Positions 10,531 through 21,500 of a DNA stretch of 64,000 bases are shown here, piece after piece. Below the pieces are notes generated by a model. It saw nothing but the letters and a program-made list of their open reading frames with translations, made no database searches and was not told where the DNA came from. The stretch covers positions 5,259,001 through 5,323,000 of the forward strand of contig JALMGJ010000016.1 in the NCBI GenBank assembly GCA_023362775.1, written 5' to 3'. Position 1 is the first letter of the stretch. Each line of letters starts with the position of its first letter. The position numbers and the translations under genes were made by a program. Source of the stretch: Charina bottae. Lineage: Eukaryota > Chordata > Lepidosauria > Squamata > Charinaidae.

Positions 10531-10544
10531 ACCAGTAGGGGTCC

Positions 10545-11983
10545 TTGGGCAACGACCCCCTAACGCTTCACCTGCCTACCTCAAATATGAGAGTAACACG
10601 AACTAAGAGAGTCATGCCAGCTCGGACATCACCCGGATTAACAAGGTCTGAGTCAGATGTTGGGGAACCAGGGCAATCTGACGATAAGTGGGCTACTGGA
10701 ACAAACCATACATGGATGAGACAAGAGAACCTGGAATTTATGGAATGCTACTACAACAGTAGACCTAATGAGAGGGGATATATGAAATATATGAGGGAAC
10801 TATGGATGGACAGAAGACCTGCATCCAAACTAACTGAGAAACAGCTAGTTACCCAACGTTTCAACATAGTGAAGAGGAAGATGCTCTCACAACTTGAGAC
10901 ACACCAACTACACATTACATCCTGGACTCAAGAAGACCCAGAAGAACAACAGAGGTGCAGCCAACACCTGAAGCTGGAACATCACTGCCACCCCCTCCAT
11001 TACAGAGCACAGCAGCTGATATGAGGCAAAAGATCATGGATAATCTAGCTACAGTCAACTCTTGAGACCGATTACCAAGGCTCAGTGGAGAAGTACCATC
11101 AGATAGTATGCTAGAAGATGCCAACAGAGCCCTCACAACAATCCCTACTACCACTATAACTCAAATCAATGAACTGGTATAAACTACACCTGCTGTGATC
11201 CTGGAGATGCTTGGCTACACGATCAAGAAAAACAGCACTACATCCCCCCCCCCCCCCGAAAATGAGGTTGGAGGCTAAGATCAAGGCAACTTCGAGAAAA
11301 ATTAGTCAGCTGGTGTAACTACAGAAGGGTGTGGAGATTAAGGATAAGACTCAGCTACTGAAAAAATACAAGGGCCTGACTCCATCTGAAGCCCTAGAGA
11401 ATGCTAAACAAAGGCTCACAGCACTGGCTACCAGGCTAAAGAGATAAACTAGAGAAGCAGAGGCCAAGAAGATAAATGCCCTGTTCGCCAAAGAACCATC
11501 CAAGGTGTACTCCCAACTGCAGTGCAAAAACACAGTAACAGCAGAGCCAGCAACAGCAGAAACAGAACAGTACTGGAAGAACATATGGGAGAAAGAGAAG
11601 ACACATAACACCAGTGCAAAGTGGCTGCAAGACCTGAGAGCAGACCACAGAAATCTCCCAGAGCAGGAACCAGTCACCATCACAGTAGCAGACATTCAAC
11701 AGCGGGTCAAGAACATGAAGAGCTGGACAGCACCTGGCCTGGACATGATCCACACCTACTGGCTAAAGAAGCTAACAGCAGTGCAGGAATGCCTAGCAGC
11801 ACCGATGAACCAACTGCTAGCAGCAGGCTCCCACCCAGACTGGCTAACACAAGGTAGGACAGTGCTGATCATGAAAGACAGACCCCAAAAAGGGAATAAC
11901 ACTGTCCAACTACTGGCCAATAACCTGCCTCCCTACAAAATGGAAAGTCCTACCAGGCATCTTAGCCCCTAAGCTGCAGGACC
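10545..11983 (+). pseudogene. R4/Dong N-terminal part, interrupted frame
   Basis: Coding similarity runs in pieces: 10545-11024, then after stops and a poly-C run near 11247, then about 11300-11972. The last piece includes the segment before and into the reverse-transcriptase fingers, with WTAPGLDMIHTYWLKKL. In R4-type proteins a 'W..PG.D.I..YWLK' segment precedes the catalytic palm. In-frame stops (for example near 11445) and the poly-C run break the frame. I see no clear zinc finger near the N terminus. The protein continues after the SINE at 12349. Confidence 0.75.
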
Positions 11984-12348
11984 ATATAGGCCAGTAAAGG
12001 TAAAGGTAAAGATTCCCCCCGCACATTTGTGGAGTCGTGTCCGACTTTAGGGGCCGGTGATCATCTCTGTTTGTTAGCCAAAGAGCCAGCATTGTCCGAA
12101 GATGCTTCCATGGTCATGTGGCTGGCATGACGCATGCAGAACGCTGTTACCTACTCACTGAAGTGGTACCTATTCATCTACTTGCATTTGCATGCTTTCA
12201 AATTGCTAGGTTGGCAAGAGCTGGGGTGAGTGCGGGAGCTCACTCTGTCACGTGGGACTAGGGATTCGGACCTCCAAACGTGCGATCTTCCGATCGACAA
12301 GCCTGGCGTCTTACCCACTGAGCCACCATGCCCCTATATAGGCCAGTA
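11984..12348. repeat. target-site duplication pair of the Sauria SINE
   Basis: ATATAGGCCAGTA occurs at 11984-11996 and again at 12336-12348, immediately outside the SINE. Confidence 0.93.
11997..12335 (-). mobile_element. Sauria-type SINE
   Basis: Read on the minus strand it starts with a tRNA-like head ('ggctcagtgggtaagacgcc', B-box-like 'ggtccgaatcc'). It then has the SINE body and ends in 'ctttacctttaccttta'. This head, body and tail match the family described as Sauria SINEs of squamates, which are thought to be mobilised by BovB-type LINEs. A perfect 13-bp duplication flanks it. It inserted into the R4 element and so is younger than it. Confidence 0.92.
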
Positions 12349-13675
12349 CATGAGCACAGCTTAGAAGGGCATTGGGAACAACACCAGAGGCTCCAAACAC
12401 CAGTTGCTCATAGATAGAGCAGTTGCCCGAGACTCAAGGTCTAGACAGACCAATATGAACACAGCCTGGATTGACTACAGGAAAGCCTATGACTCAATGC
12501 CACATACATGGATCTGTGAATGCCTGGCACTATACAAAGTCAATAGGACACTCAGGATCTTCCTCAAGAACTCAATGGGGCTGTGGAAGACAACACTGGA
12601 AATCAACTCAAGGCAGCTTGCACAAGTGGCCCTCAAGTGCGGCATATACCAAGGTGATGCACTGTCCCCATTGCTGTTCTGCATGGGCTTGAACCCCCTC
12701 AGCCAGTTTATCACAAGAAGTGGATACGGATACAAGATCAAGAGTGGAACTACCATGAGCCACCTCCTCTATATGGATGACATCAAGCTGTATGCTAAGA
12801 ATGAACGAGACATCGACTCACTGATCCACCTGATAGAGATCTACAGTGAGGACATTGGGATGTCATTTCAACTAGAGAAGTGTGGCCGGATGATAGTAAA
12901 GAGAGGGAAGGTAGTTAAGACTGATGGGGTGGAACTACCAGTAGGCCACATAGCAGACATACAGACCAGCTACAAGTACCTTGGTATCCCACAGACACAT
13001 GGGAACCACAATGAGGAGGCAAGGAAGACAACAATATCCAAGTACCATCAAAGGATAAGACAGGTCCTAAAGAGCCAGCTCAATGGGAAGAACAAGATCT
13101 ACGCCATCAACATGTATGCCCTGCCAGTCATTAGATACCCTGCTGGTATAGTGAGCTGGCCAAAGGAGGACATGGAGGCTGCTGATGTGAAGACCCGGAA
13201 GCTCCTGACAATATATGGAGGCTTCCACCCCAATTCCAACACCCAGAGACTGTACACCAGATGGAAAGAGGGCGGGCAGGATCTGGTGAGTGTCAAAGCC
13301 ACTGTCCTGGATGAGACTCAGAGCATCCAGGAGTACGTCAGTAAGATGGCACCTAAAGGTGAGCTGTTGGGAGAATGCCTGAGGCAGCAGCAGACATGGA
13401 AGGAAGATCAAGCAGAGGAAGTGCCATGGCAAGACAAGACCCTGCATGGGATGTACCATCAACAGATAGCTGAGGTGGCTGACAATGGGAAATCCTACCA
13501 GTGGCTGGAAAGGGCTGGACTAAAAGACAGCACTGAGGCACTGATCATAGCAGCACAAGAACAGGCACTAAGCATGAGATCCATAGAAGCAGGGGTCTAC
13601 CACACTGAACAGGACTCAAGGTGCACTGTGCAGAGAGGCTTCAGAGACAGTCCAACACATAGTGGCAGGGTCTAA
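12349..13675 (+). pseudogene. R4/Dong reverse transcriptase
   Basis: A 423-codon open stretch (12404-13675) encodes the reverse-transcriptase palm and thumb. Visible motifs are AWIDYRKAYDSMPHTW (motif A with its Asp), GIYQGDALSPLLF (motif B region) and LLYMDDIKLYAKN (motif C, YMDD at 12770-12781). The upstream GIGNNTRGSKHQLLIDRAVA segment also belongs to the domain. A 2-base deletion near 13630, within the Cys-Cys-His-Cys knuckle, shifts the frame into the endonuclease part. The final cysteine of that knuckle also appears to be serine. The protein is otherwise well preserved. Confidence 0.88.
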
Positions 13676-14195
13676 GATGCAGGCAGGAACAGCATACACT
13701 AAACAGCACAACCAAGTAGCTGGCATCGTGTACAGGAACATCTACACAGTGTATGGGCTAGACCCTCCAAAGTCCAGATGGGAGATTCCACAGAAAGTGG
13801 TGGAGAATGATAGGGCTAAGATCCTGTGGGACTTCCAGATCCAGACAGGCAGGCAGATACTGGCCAATCAACCAGACATCGTGGTAGTAGACAAGGACCA
13901 GAAGACAGCGGTGGTGATAGATGTAGTGGTGCCAAGTGACAGCAACATCAGGAAGAAGGAGTATGAGAAGCTGGAGAAGTACCAGCACCTGAAGGAGGAA
14001 CTAGAGAGGATGTGGAAAATAAAGGCCAAAGTGGTCCTAGTGGTGGTGGGAGCACTCGGGGCTGTGACTCCTAAGCTGGGAGAGTGGCTCCAACAGATCC
14101 CAGGAGCAACATCAGAGCTCTCTGTCCAGAAGAGTGAAGTGCTAGGAACAGCTAAGATACTGTACAGAACCCTGAAACTCCCAGGCCTCTGGTAG
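13631..14195 (+). pseudogene. R4/Dong restriction-like endonuclease domain
   Basis: Open from 13631 to the stop at 14195, this is the C-terminal nuclease of the same protein. It shows QPDIVVVDKDQKTAVVIDV, then VPSD, then KKEYEKLEKYQHLKEEL. This matches the PD-(D/E)XK-type nuclease of R2/R4/Dong/Rex6 LINEs, which nicks the target to prime reverse transcription. It ends ILYRTLKLPGLW. The same C-terminal peptide recurs in the fragment at 40136-40321. The catalytic Asp residues appear intact, but the upstream frameshift separates it from the reverse transcriptase. Confidence 0.86.
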
Positions 14196-14270
14196 AGGAC
14201 CTGAGGTTGAGGAAGACACATACCACCCATAGGGGTGAGAAGGGATTTTATTTTATATTTACATGACTTG

Positions 14271-14714
14271 ATTATTTGGAATTGTGTACACAGACACATA
14301 CCGTACATATGTATGCATGTATTTCTGCCTCTGCTTATCCAAATGGCAACTTACAAATTACATGTAGCTATTTGACATGAACCTATCTAAAAGGCATCAG
14401 GCTATATGTGGTTTTAGAAGGATAAAACTATGTAAAATTTGGTGCAGAGGTGGAAGTAAAATGAACCAGTAAGTAAAGGCCTGCCAACATTTTTTAAAAA
14501 ATAGTAGATTTAGAGCCGCCACCACTGCCACTGCCATCTCCAGTGCTTCTGCTGCTCCACTAGCCACGGGACAGATGGTTGGCGCTTCAGGAATTTCTTT
14601 GTGGCCCGTGAGGATTTTTAATTCATCAATGTGGACCCTCCCCCTGAATGAGTTCTGCAGGCCTAGTTTAGAACGTGGCTCAGCTGCTGGCTTGTATCCA
14701 CAAAAATAAGCTTG
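14271..14714. other. no recognised feature
   Basis: No repeat or gene recognised. The minus-strand frame at 14397-14717 has no domain. Confidence 0.35.
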
Positions 14715-14995
14715 CACTAGCTTCCTATTGGCTTTTGAATACAGTTCAAAAGCTGTTTTTGACCTACATGACTTGACTCAGACGTATCTCCCAGACTGTT
14801 TTCTTCAACCTAGTGCAGATATTCCTGGGAAACCTGCTAGTGGTTTTCCACTTTTGTGAGATAAAGGGGATGGAGACTCACAGATGCTATTTCTCTGTGG
14901 CTGTGTTTGCCCTGCGAAATTCCCTTCCCTATGAGAAACAATCTGTTCTGTTCCAGGCTGAGCAAACATACCAGGCCTTATTACACATGGTTTAC
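14715..14995 (+). repeat. decayed L2/CR1-group LINE C-terminal remnant
   Basis: The sequence 'gcactagcttcctattggct', 'tacagttcaaaagctg', 'acctacatgacttgactcag' follows the order of the 23340-23440 segment of the intact L2-like LINE (HELHWVPV, RVQFKVLVI, TFKALHG). A later FALRNSLP parallels APALWNILP. Several indels are present, so this is an old copy. Confidence 0.4.
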
Positions 14996-15208
14996 TGATG
15001 CGTAGTGCTACAGGCAATTACAAAGTCCAGCAGAAAGTTATCTGAGCAGGCAGCTACGTGCTCCAGGAAATATATAGGAGAGCAAGGTCTTGACTGAGAG
15101 CCAGGTACAGTCTACCCAGTTCAGACTGCTGTCCAGAGTAAAACTGTAGGAAACCAGCCTAACACTGGTTTGGAGAAATGGGGCCAGGCAACAACAGAGA
15201 TGGCAAAC
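14996..15208. other. no recognised feature
   Basis: Short unrecognised stretch left of the Penelope insertion. Confidence 0.3.
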
Positions 15209-15219
15209 ACAGTCCATGA

Positions 15220-15449
15220 TAAAGGGACTTAGAAATAAACATCTCAAAATAACCATGACCTAGCCCCAGGTGCAAGGTCACACAGCCACCCTAGAAACAT
15301 ATTTAAGGATTCCCTTACCAACTTTGCTCAGACTGAAGAAGCTCCTTGGATAAGGAGCAAAACGTTTCCACTGAGAAAATAGAAATCCAGTTGACATGAT
15401 TCAAGCTACAGACAATTCCACCTGGATGACTGAGAACCTTCATAGACAT
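15220..15449 (+). mobile_element. Penelope-like element terminal repeat insertion, type 1
   Basis: A 230-bp insert is bounded by an 11-bp duplication ACAGTCCATGA (15209-15219 and 15450-15460). It carries a hammerhead-like core (15333-15363) followed by a 3' tail 'gaaatccagttgacatgatt', 'caagctacagacaattcc', 'accttcatagaca'. The same tail recurs, inverted and direct, at 38640-38803. Only the terminal repeat (pLTR) is present, with no coding region. Confidence 0.8.
15333..15363 (+). ncRNA. degenerate hammerhead ribozyme motif
   Basis: The conserved box CTGAAGA is at 15333-15339. The stem GCTCCTT / AAGGAGC (15341-15347 and 15352-15358) is perfectly paired around a GGAT loop. The expected GAAAC box reads AAAAC, so one core purine is changed and cleavage is doubtful. 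Penelope-like elements are known to carry hammerheads in their terminal repeats. Confidence 0.6.
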
Positions 15450-15460
15450 ACAGTCCATGA

Positions 15461-16203
15461 CAGTTCTGGTGTCAGATGCCAGAAGACTCTGTAATCCTGT
15501 CTAAATTGAAAAGCCAAGAATCAAGGAGCAGTGAAGGAGGCAAATTCACAAGAATATAAATCTGATATTGGAGGCCAGGATCTGGTCATTGTGCTTAAAT
15601 AGGACAGCTGCATGTACAGCTCAATTAAAGGTGTTGCTGGCCTTGTTTCTTGAGGAGCTGAACTCCTTGCTTTTGCTCAAGTCTCCAAAACTGCCTATGT
15701 ATCTTGTGGCTGGAGGCCTGCCTAGATCTGGACCCTCTTCACCTGTCTCCATTCTTACCTGCTCGGGCTGATTAGTTGCTGCATCAGCCTCAGGTGGTTG
15801 ATTGTCTGCTGGCTCCTGAAGTTAGCAACTTAGTAGATCAGGCCTCCTAGCCTCTCACTCTTTGGAGTCAGAAAACATAATACAGTCAAGTTTTTGTAAC
15901 TTGCTAAAAACTCTTATTCAGAAGAGAATTTGAGTTATGACTGTTGTCATATTTATTGATCAGTTTTTATTTTTGTAGATTTTTAGTGTCCTTTGTTATA
16001 AATGTATAGATGTATTTCAGGTTTTATTTTTTTAATGTTATTAGTATATCATGGGCATTTTAAAATATTGTTTTAAAAAATATTTTATATTAACATGTTT
16101 TTTTTAAAACACAATCATGAGAAATAAATAAACAGAAATAAAAGCATAAAAAAAGAAATAGAAAAGAGTTTTATAAGCTATATAAAACCTAATAAGACAT
16201 TTT
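15461..16203. other. no recognised feature
   Basis: AT-rich, with no gene or classified repeat. Confidence 0.35.
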
Positions 16204-17365
16204 AAAATTTTATTTATTTATTTATTTATTTATTTATTTGTTTGTTTGTTTGTTTATTTATTTATTGAATTTATATGCTGCCTGATTCCCAGTGACTCTG
16301 GGCAGCTCACAAGTAAAAACATTAAAAAAGAGAAAGAAACAAAAATAAAGAATAAAAGATAGCAAAGATAACAGAAACTGAACTGGAATAGAAAAAAGAA
16401 ACAGACCCACATAGTTCCAGGGAGCTTCACTCACCCTCACTAAAGGCCTGGGAGAAGACCCAAGTCTTCAGGCCCCTTCAAAACTTGATTAGAAGGAAAG
16501 CCATCCAGATCTCAGGGGAAACCTCAGTCCAGAGCACAGTCACTGCTACAGTGAAGGCACAAAAATGGCATTGTTAATTGAAGGAACCCAGAGGGTACCA
16601 ACCCTGCCAGATTGGATTGGCCAGTCAGATACTATGGGAGACCGGCAGTCCCTCAAGTAACTAGGCTCTATGTCGTGAAGGGCTTTTTAGGTAACAACCA
16701 GCACTTTGAATTGTACCTGGCAGCAAACTGGCAACCAGTGCAGTCCATGAAGCAGAAGTGTTATATGGGCATATTGTGGCATGCCCATCACTGCCCATGC
16801 CGCTGCATTCTGGATCAGTTGAAGCTTCTGGGTGTTGCAGTAGTCAAGCCGTGAGATGTCCATGGTGTGAGTGACCGTCTGAAGGACCTCCCGATGAAGG
16901 AAAGGGAGTAACTGGCACACCAGATGAACCTGTGCAAAGGCCTTCCTGGCCACAGCTCACATCAGCTCATCAAGCAGGAGCTTTGAGTCCAGGAATAACC
17001 CCATATTTCTCACCAATCTTGAATGGGGAAGTACAACCCCATCCAAGGTCAGAGATGCTATATTCCCAGATCTGGGTGGCCCAAACACCCTCAGGCACTC
17101 AATCTTGGTAGCATTGAGTTGGAGATGGTTCCTCCCCATCCAAACCCACACAGCCTCCAGGCACTGGAGATAGAACCTTGATAGCCTCATTTGGCTGCCC
17201 TGGGTCAAGAAATATAATTGGGTATCATCAGCATACTAATGATACTGAACGTCAAAATGGCAGATGACCTCACCTAGCAGTTGAAAAGTGGTAGATGTTG
17301 AAAAGGAGAGAGAGAGTACAACCCTTAAGCATCCCACAAAGGAGGGGCTGAGGGAACAATCTCTG
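16204..17365 (-). mobile_element. L2/CR1-group LINE, 5'-truncated, old copy (minus)
   Basis: The left end is the (ATAA)n tail on the minus strand (16204-16265), followed by the 3' UTR and then reverse-transcriptase C-terminal coding sequence up to the segment equivalent to CGVPQGS. It is about 70-75% like the intact copy by eye and is broken by stops and indels. It is older than the copy at 19468-23885. Confidence 0.85.
16687..17208 (-). pseudogene. L2-like reverse transcriptase C-terminal fragment
   Basis: The minus-strand frames 17208-16957 and 16953-16687 encode VWMGRNHLQLNATKIECL, then ARKAFAQVHLVCQLLPFLH, then LHGLHWLPVCCQVQFKVLV. These align in order with VWMGNNRLQLNPGKMEWL, ARRAFAQLRVVRQLRPFLD and LHELHWVPVCFRVQFKVLV of the intact LINE at 21430-23709. 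A frame break separates the two. It is a non-functional remnant. Confidence 0.85.
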
Positions 17366-18612
17366 CCCCATATAAAAATGATCTCATATCAATTTAGCAC
17401 TTTAAAGCTATTAGCACTTTCAAATCAATACTCAGTAATTAACAAAGGCAGCTAATATAAGAATCATCAATGAAAATATCCAATTGAAAAAGTCTGTCTT
17501 TATTATTATGAATCAAACAAGATCTAATATTTTAAACGCTTATGTTAAGAGAAACAATGTTGAGAAACTTTGGATGTGGTACAAATCCATCTGCAAAACT
17601 ATAGTCCATAAATTGTTTCCAAGTTAAATTAAATTCAGTATCAGACTTGGTTTTTTTAAAAAAAGATACAAAAATATTTTTTACATTGGTGTGTACTCCC
17701 ACAAATCAGTCTGTCATTCTTCTATAGAAGGAATTGTGTATGATTTCCAGAAAGAAGAGTAAAGTATCCTACCAGCTGTTATCATATGAAAAGCCAACTC
17801 TGTATACCTTGTAGGAATCCACGGTTTAGTGATACTTAACAGAAAAACAGTTACAGGAAAAAAATCAATATTTAAAATTTATTTAATTCAATGATAAATC
17901 ATTTTCCAGAATTGTTGAGCTTTATACCATTGCCACCAAGTATAAAAAAGTATGATCCAACCTGATTACTGCATTTCTAGAATTTCATGGTTTTTTTAAA
18001 CATGAATTACCTATTTTGGCAATCAACACTGGTGCAATATATCAGCTAAAAAGATCTTGTACTAATTTTCTCTGAGTGTTCACAGTAACTTCCATTGGGA
18101 TTTCCATTACTGCATATCAATTGTTCTGTTTAGATTCAGCATTCACTTAGTCAACAGATGTTCTGAATTTTGTGTTATAAGCTTTTCACCTTAAATATTT
18201 CCTTTATACCTACCTGCATGAGAAAATGTGATATTTCTCCTCCTCTTTCTGAACCATTCATCAGCATATAACAATGGCTCTGAACAATTTTCTTCTCTGC
18301 TCCTTTGTCACTATAGATTTTCCCTTCTGCCAACTGGACTGAGCTTTGGAACACTACATATGTGACACTCTCCATTGATGAGTTGCTGTTTATTGCTTAT
18401 GTAAATGCTTGGCTGTGTAAATGTCAGTTATGGGAAAGAGTATTTTCCTACATAATGACCCTTTCAGCAGCAGAAGGCAGATTCTTAGTTCCAGATATTT
18501 TCATGGAATGCAGGATCCTATCCTATAAAAGATACCAGAAGCTGTGTCCATAACAAGCCATGATGAGGTGAAAATGACATCTGGGTCATTACATCATGTA
18601 TATATGTGTATA
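17366..18612. other. no recognised feature
   Basis: Very AT-rich, with no confident gene or repeat. Confidence 0.4.
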
Positions 18613-18677
<65 letters not shown>

Positions 18678-18700
18678 ATCTATCTATCTATCTATCTATC
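18613..18700. repeat. tetranucleotide microsatellite (ATCT)n
   Basis: More than 20 copies of ATCT with two single-unit interruptions. Confidence 0.97.
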
Positions 18701-19467
18701 AATCATCACCTGTAAATCACTATAAAAGCTCTAGGCAGTTTTCAAGTGGCATATGTAATGATGTCCCAACACATATGTAATGATATAATCACACAAATCA
18801 TTTGATGAAAGTACTTAAGTATCATTATATTGTTATAAGTCACACCTTGCACCTCTCTTCATGGATGCCCTTATACACTATACTGTACACATCTTCAGAA
18901 TAGAAACACCTGATAAGATAGGACCTTTCCCAAGGGTGGGGCATGGGGGCAATTTATAGATTACAACCAATGCAGACATTTGCTGTAGTGGAAGAACAGG
19001 ATGATTACCTCTTTCTCCAATGTGCACCTGAAATGATGTTTCTGCTTTTGTACTAACCATGTAAAAGCCTTAGTAGATCCTTCAAATAAAACTGCAAAAT
19101 TCCTTCAGACTTTCTGTATTGGGATTTTTCTAAAGGCTCATCATATTTGTTGTTCCCATCTATTTTGACAAGAATAAGAGTTGCTGGAGTGGAGTGGTTA
19201 GAATTCAACAACCCTTTTTAAGCATCCTAAAGAGACCTAGCCTGTGTCCTGTATGTGAGAGGGACTGTTACTAGATGTCAGTGGAGATAATGTTGGCTAG
19301 CCAATATTACTTAGGCCAGGAGTTAATAATCTATGCTTCCAAAGCATGATGCATCTTTGCCGAGCTGCTCCAACATTTCTGCTGAATTGAGTGTAATGTA
19401 ACCCAAGGCGGAAATTATTAAATACTTGGAGTGTAAATCACACTAAATTAATCTAATTAAAAATAAC
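18701..19467. other. no recognised feature
   Basis: No gene or repeat recognised. Confidence 0.35.
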
Positions 19468-20850
19468 TGGAAGATGGTTCCAAGATGGTGGCCGCAAGTC
19501 AGCGCGGCCGTTGACCGCTCCGGGGAAAAGCCGAAAAACCCACCGAAAATCCCCTAAAAATTCACCTTTGGGTTTTGGAGAGGTGGTGTTGTCGGTGGTG
19601 AGTGGCTTTCTCCGGGGGGAGTGCTGGGACGAGGCCGTGCGTCCGGGTCGGAGCTCCGTGAATCTACACGAGGAAAAGTGCCCAGTGAATTGCCGAAGAC
19701 GCCGTAGCCCTTTGAAGTCTGTTACAAGCCAGAGTCTTGGGGTTCGAGCTGGGCCGGTGGAGCTGGGCCGGCGGAGCTGGTGAGGGCCGGGAGCCCACCG
19801 AGGACTGGAGATTGTGGGAGGCTGCCGGACGCAGCTGGAGGCTGGAGGCTGTTGGCTGTTGGTCGTCGGGCTGGGCTGGCAGAGTTTGCGGGGCTGGAGT
19901 CTGCCGGGGGCTGCTGGAGGCTGCCGGAGGGCTCTGTTTTCGATTGCTGGAGGCGGAGGCTGTCGGGGTTCGGACTGGGCTGGTGGAGTTGGCGGGGCCT
20001 AGTGGAGCCGGCGTGGTACAGAGGGATCCCAGCTGTTGCAACGGAGTCCTCAGACGAGTCGCCCCCCCCCCCCGCAGACAAGCTGGATGTTTTTTCCTGG
20101 GCCGATTCTAGAGAGGGTTCGGAAGCCTTGATGTTAGAACTGGCTGGAGTTGGGGGCGAACCCTGCGGCCCTGAAAAGTGCAGATGGTGCGGAGGCTGGA
20201 GTCCAGGAGACCAGGGCGTAAGAAAAATAACAACACGGACTAACCCCTATGAAGAGCTGGATATTGTCCCATTTAACATAAGGTGGCAGAGGGTTTTTAG
20301 GGGTCCCTTGGTATGAATGTGGACCCCCCACTGGGTGAGAGACGAGGTGGGGGAGCCAAGATTGTATGGTTTTGTAAGAGTACCCCCCTGGGTGAGAGTC
20401 AGGTGGGGTAGGAGTGATTGCTGGTGAGTGTTGGTACCTCTCCCTGACCAGTGAGAGAAGTTGAGGGAGAGGTACAGAGTGTGACTGGGGGTGGTGCTGG
20501 ACCCTAACAGTGCCGAGAGCGTGAGCTGGTGCACTGGGGGGTCTTGTCACTACCCGACTTGCTCTGAGATTGGATGATGGATGAATGGGATAAAGGACCC
20601 TTGATTAAGCCCAAGAATTCCGGAGGCCTGGGAGTGGAGGCTACTAGGCCAGAGTCGGGAATCTCTGGGGGCTGGGTGGCAGGCCATGTGATTCAGGTGG
20701 TGACGGGCAGGGGATGGTATGATGGGAACCGGAGGGCGAGCCATTATCGGGGAAGGCTCCCCTGGTGTTTGTTACCGGTGGTGCGTTCTGGCCCCCCGTG
20801 TTCATACCCAGGCCCTGGTAAGCAGATCCTCGTGGGCTCCGGTCTCTGAC
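19468..20850 (+). promoter_or_regulatory. 5' region of the L2-like LINE with YY1-like motif
   Basis: CCAAGATGGTGGCCG at 19480-19494 resembles the YY1 core AAGATGGCGGC found at the 5' ends of several LINE families. The following 600 bp is GC-rich, consistent with an internal pol II promoter. A 178-codon frame at 19780-20316 overlaps many frames in other registers. I cannot recognise an ORF1 domain in it. Confidence 0.5.
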
Positions 20851-21500
20851 TGCTGCTGCTGAACGCCAGGTCGGTGAATAACAAGGCCCCCCTTATAAGT
20901 GATTTAATCACAGAGGAGGGGGCTGACCTGGTATGTATTACCGAGACCTGGCTGGGCCCAGAGGGGGGAGTAGCCCTCTCGGAAATGTGCCCAGCTGGGT
21001 TTCGGGTGTGGCATCAGCCGAGACAACGGGGCAGGGGAGGAGGGGTGGCAGTTGTCATCCAAGAGTCCCTTGTGGCCTTCAGGGGCCTTCAGGGGCGCTG
21101 CTCCACAAGTGACCGGGTGTGAGACCCTGTTTTTCAAGTTGAGTTCATGAGAACAGTTTGGAGTGTTGCTGCTGTACCAGCCTCCCTGCTGTGTAGCAAC
21201 CTCCCTGCCTGAGCTGCTCGAGGCTGTCTCAGGGTTGGCAGTGGAGTTCCCCAGACTTATGGTTCTGGAGGACTTCAATCTGCCGTCCCTGGGGCGGTCC
21301 TCAGAGGCGGCCCGGGAGTTCATGGCTACCATGGCAGCTATGGGACTGTCTCAGATTATTCGTGACCCAACTCGTGACAGTGGTCTCACCCCGGACTTAG
21401 TTTTCTTGTCCGAGCAGTAGCAATGTGATATGAGGGGAGAGTTACATATTTCCCCATTGTCATGGTCAGACCACGCCCTGGTGACCCTGAGACTCTCTTC
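20850..21500 (+). pseudogene. L2-like LINE APE endonuclease, broken frame
   Basis: From 20850 the sequence encodes NARSVNNKAPLISDLI, then DLVCITETWLGPEGG (catalytic Glu in TETW), then GRGGGVAVVI. A stop falls near 21121. A second frame (21163-21420) gives LYQPP, PELLEAVSGLAVEFPRLMVL and EDFNLPS, where family members have GDFN. The WSDHALVTL motif (His of the SDH box) follows at about 21470 in the reverse-transcriptase frame. The frame breaks and the Gly-to-Glu change suggest this copy cannot nick DNA itself. Confidence 0.8.

Larger units (their letters stand above)
10456..14270 (+). mobile_element. R4/Dong-clade LINE, near full length, broken
   Basis: The element encodes an N-terminal region, a reverse transcriptase with YMDD at 12770-12781, a CCHC-like knuckle and a C-terminal restriction-like endonuclease. 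That domain order defines the R2/R4/Dong group rather than APE-type LINEs. Its 3' UTR ('gaggaagacacataccaccc' then 'gggattttatttta') is repeated at 40075-40331. A Sauria SINE splits it at 11997-12335, and there are several stops and frameshifts. No clear target duplication was found. Confidence 0.88.

Noticed and set aside
18613..18715. CRISPR-like array
   Set aside because: Simple ATCT microsatellite with no spacers; the genome is vertebrate.
19664..20316. ORF1 of the L2-like LINE
   Set aside because: Frames of similar length exist in several registers on both strands in the GC-rich 5' region, and none shows an esterase, RRM, zinc-finger or coiled-coil signature that I can see.
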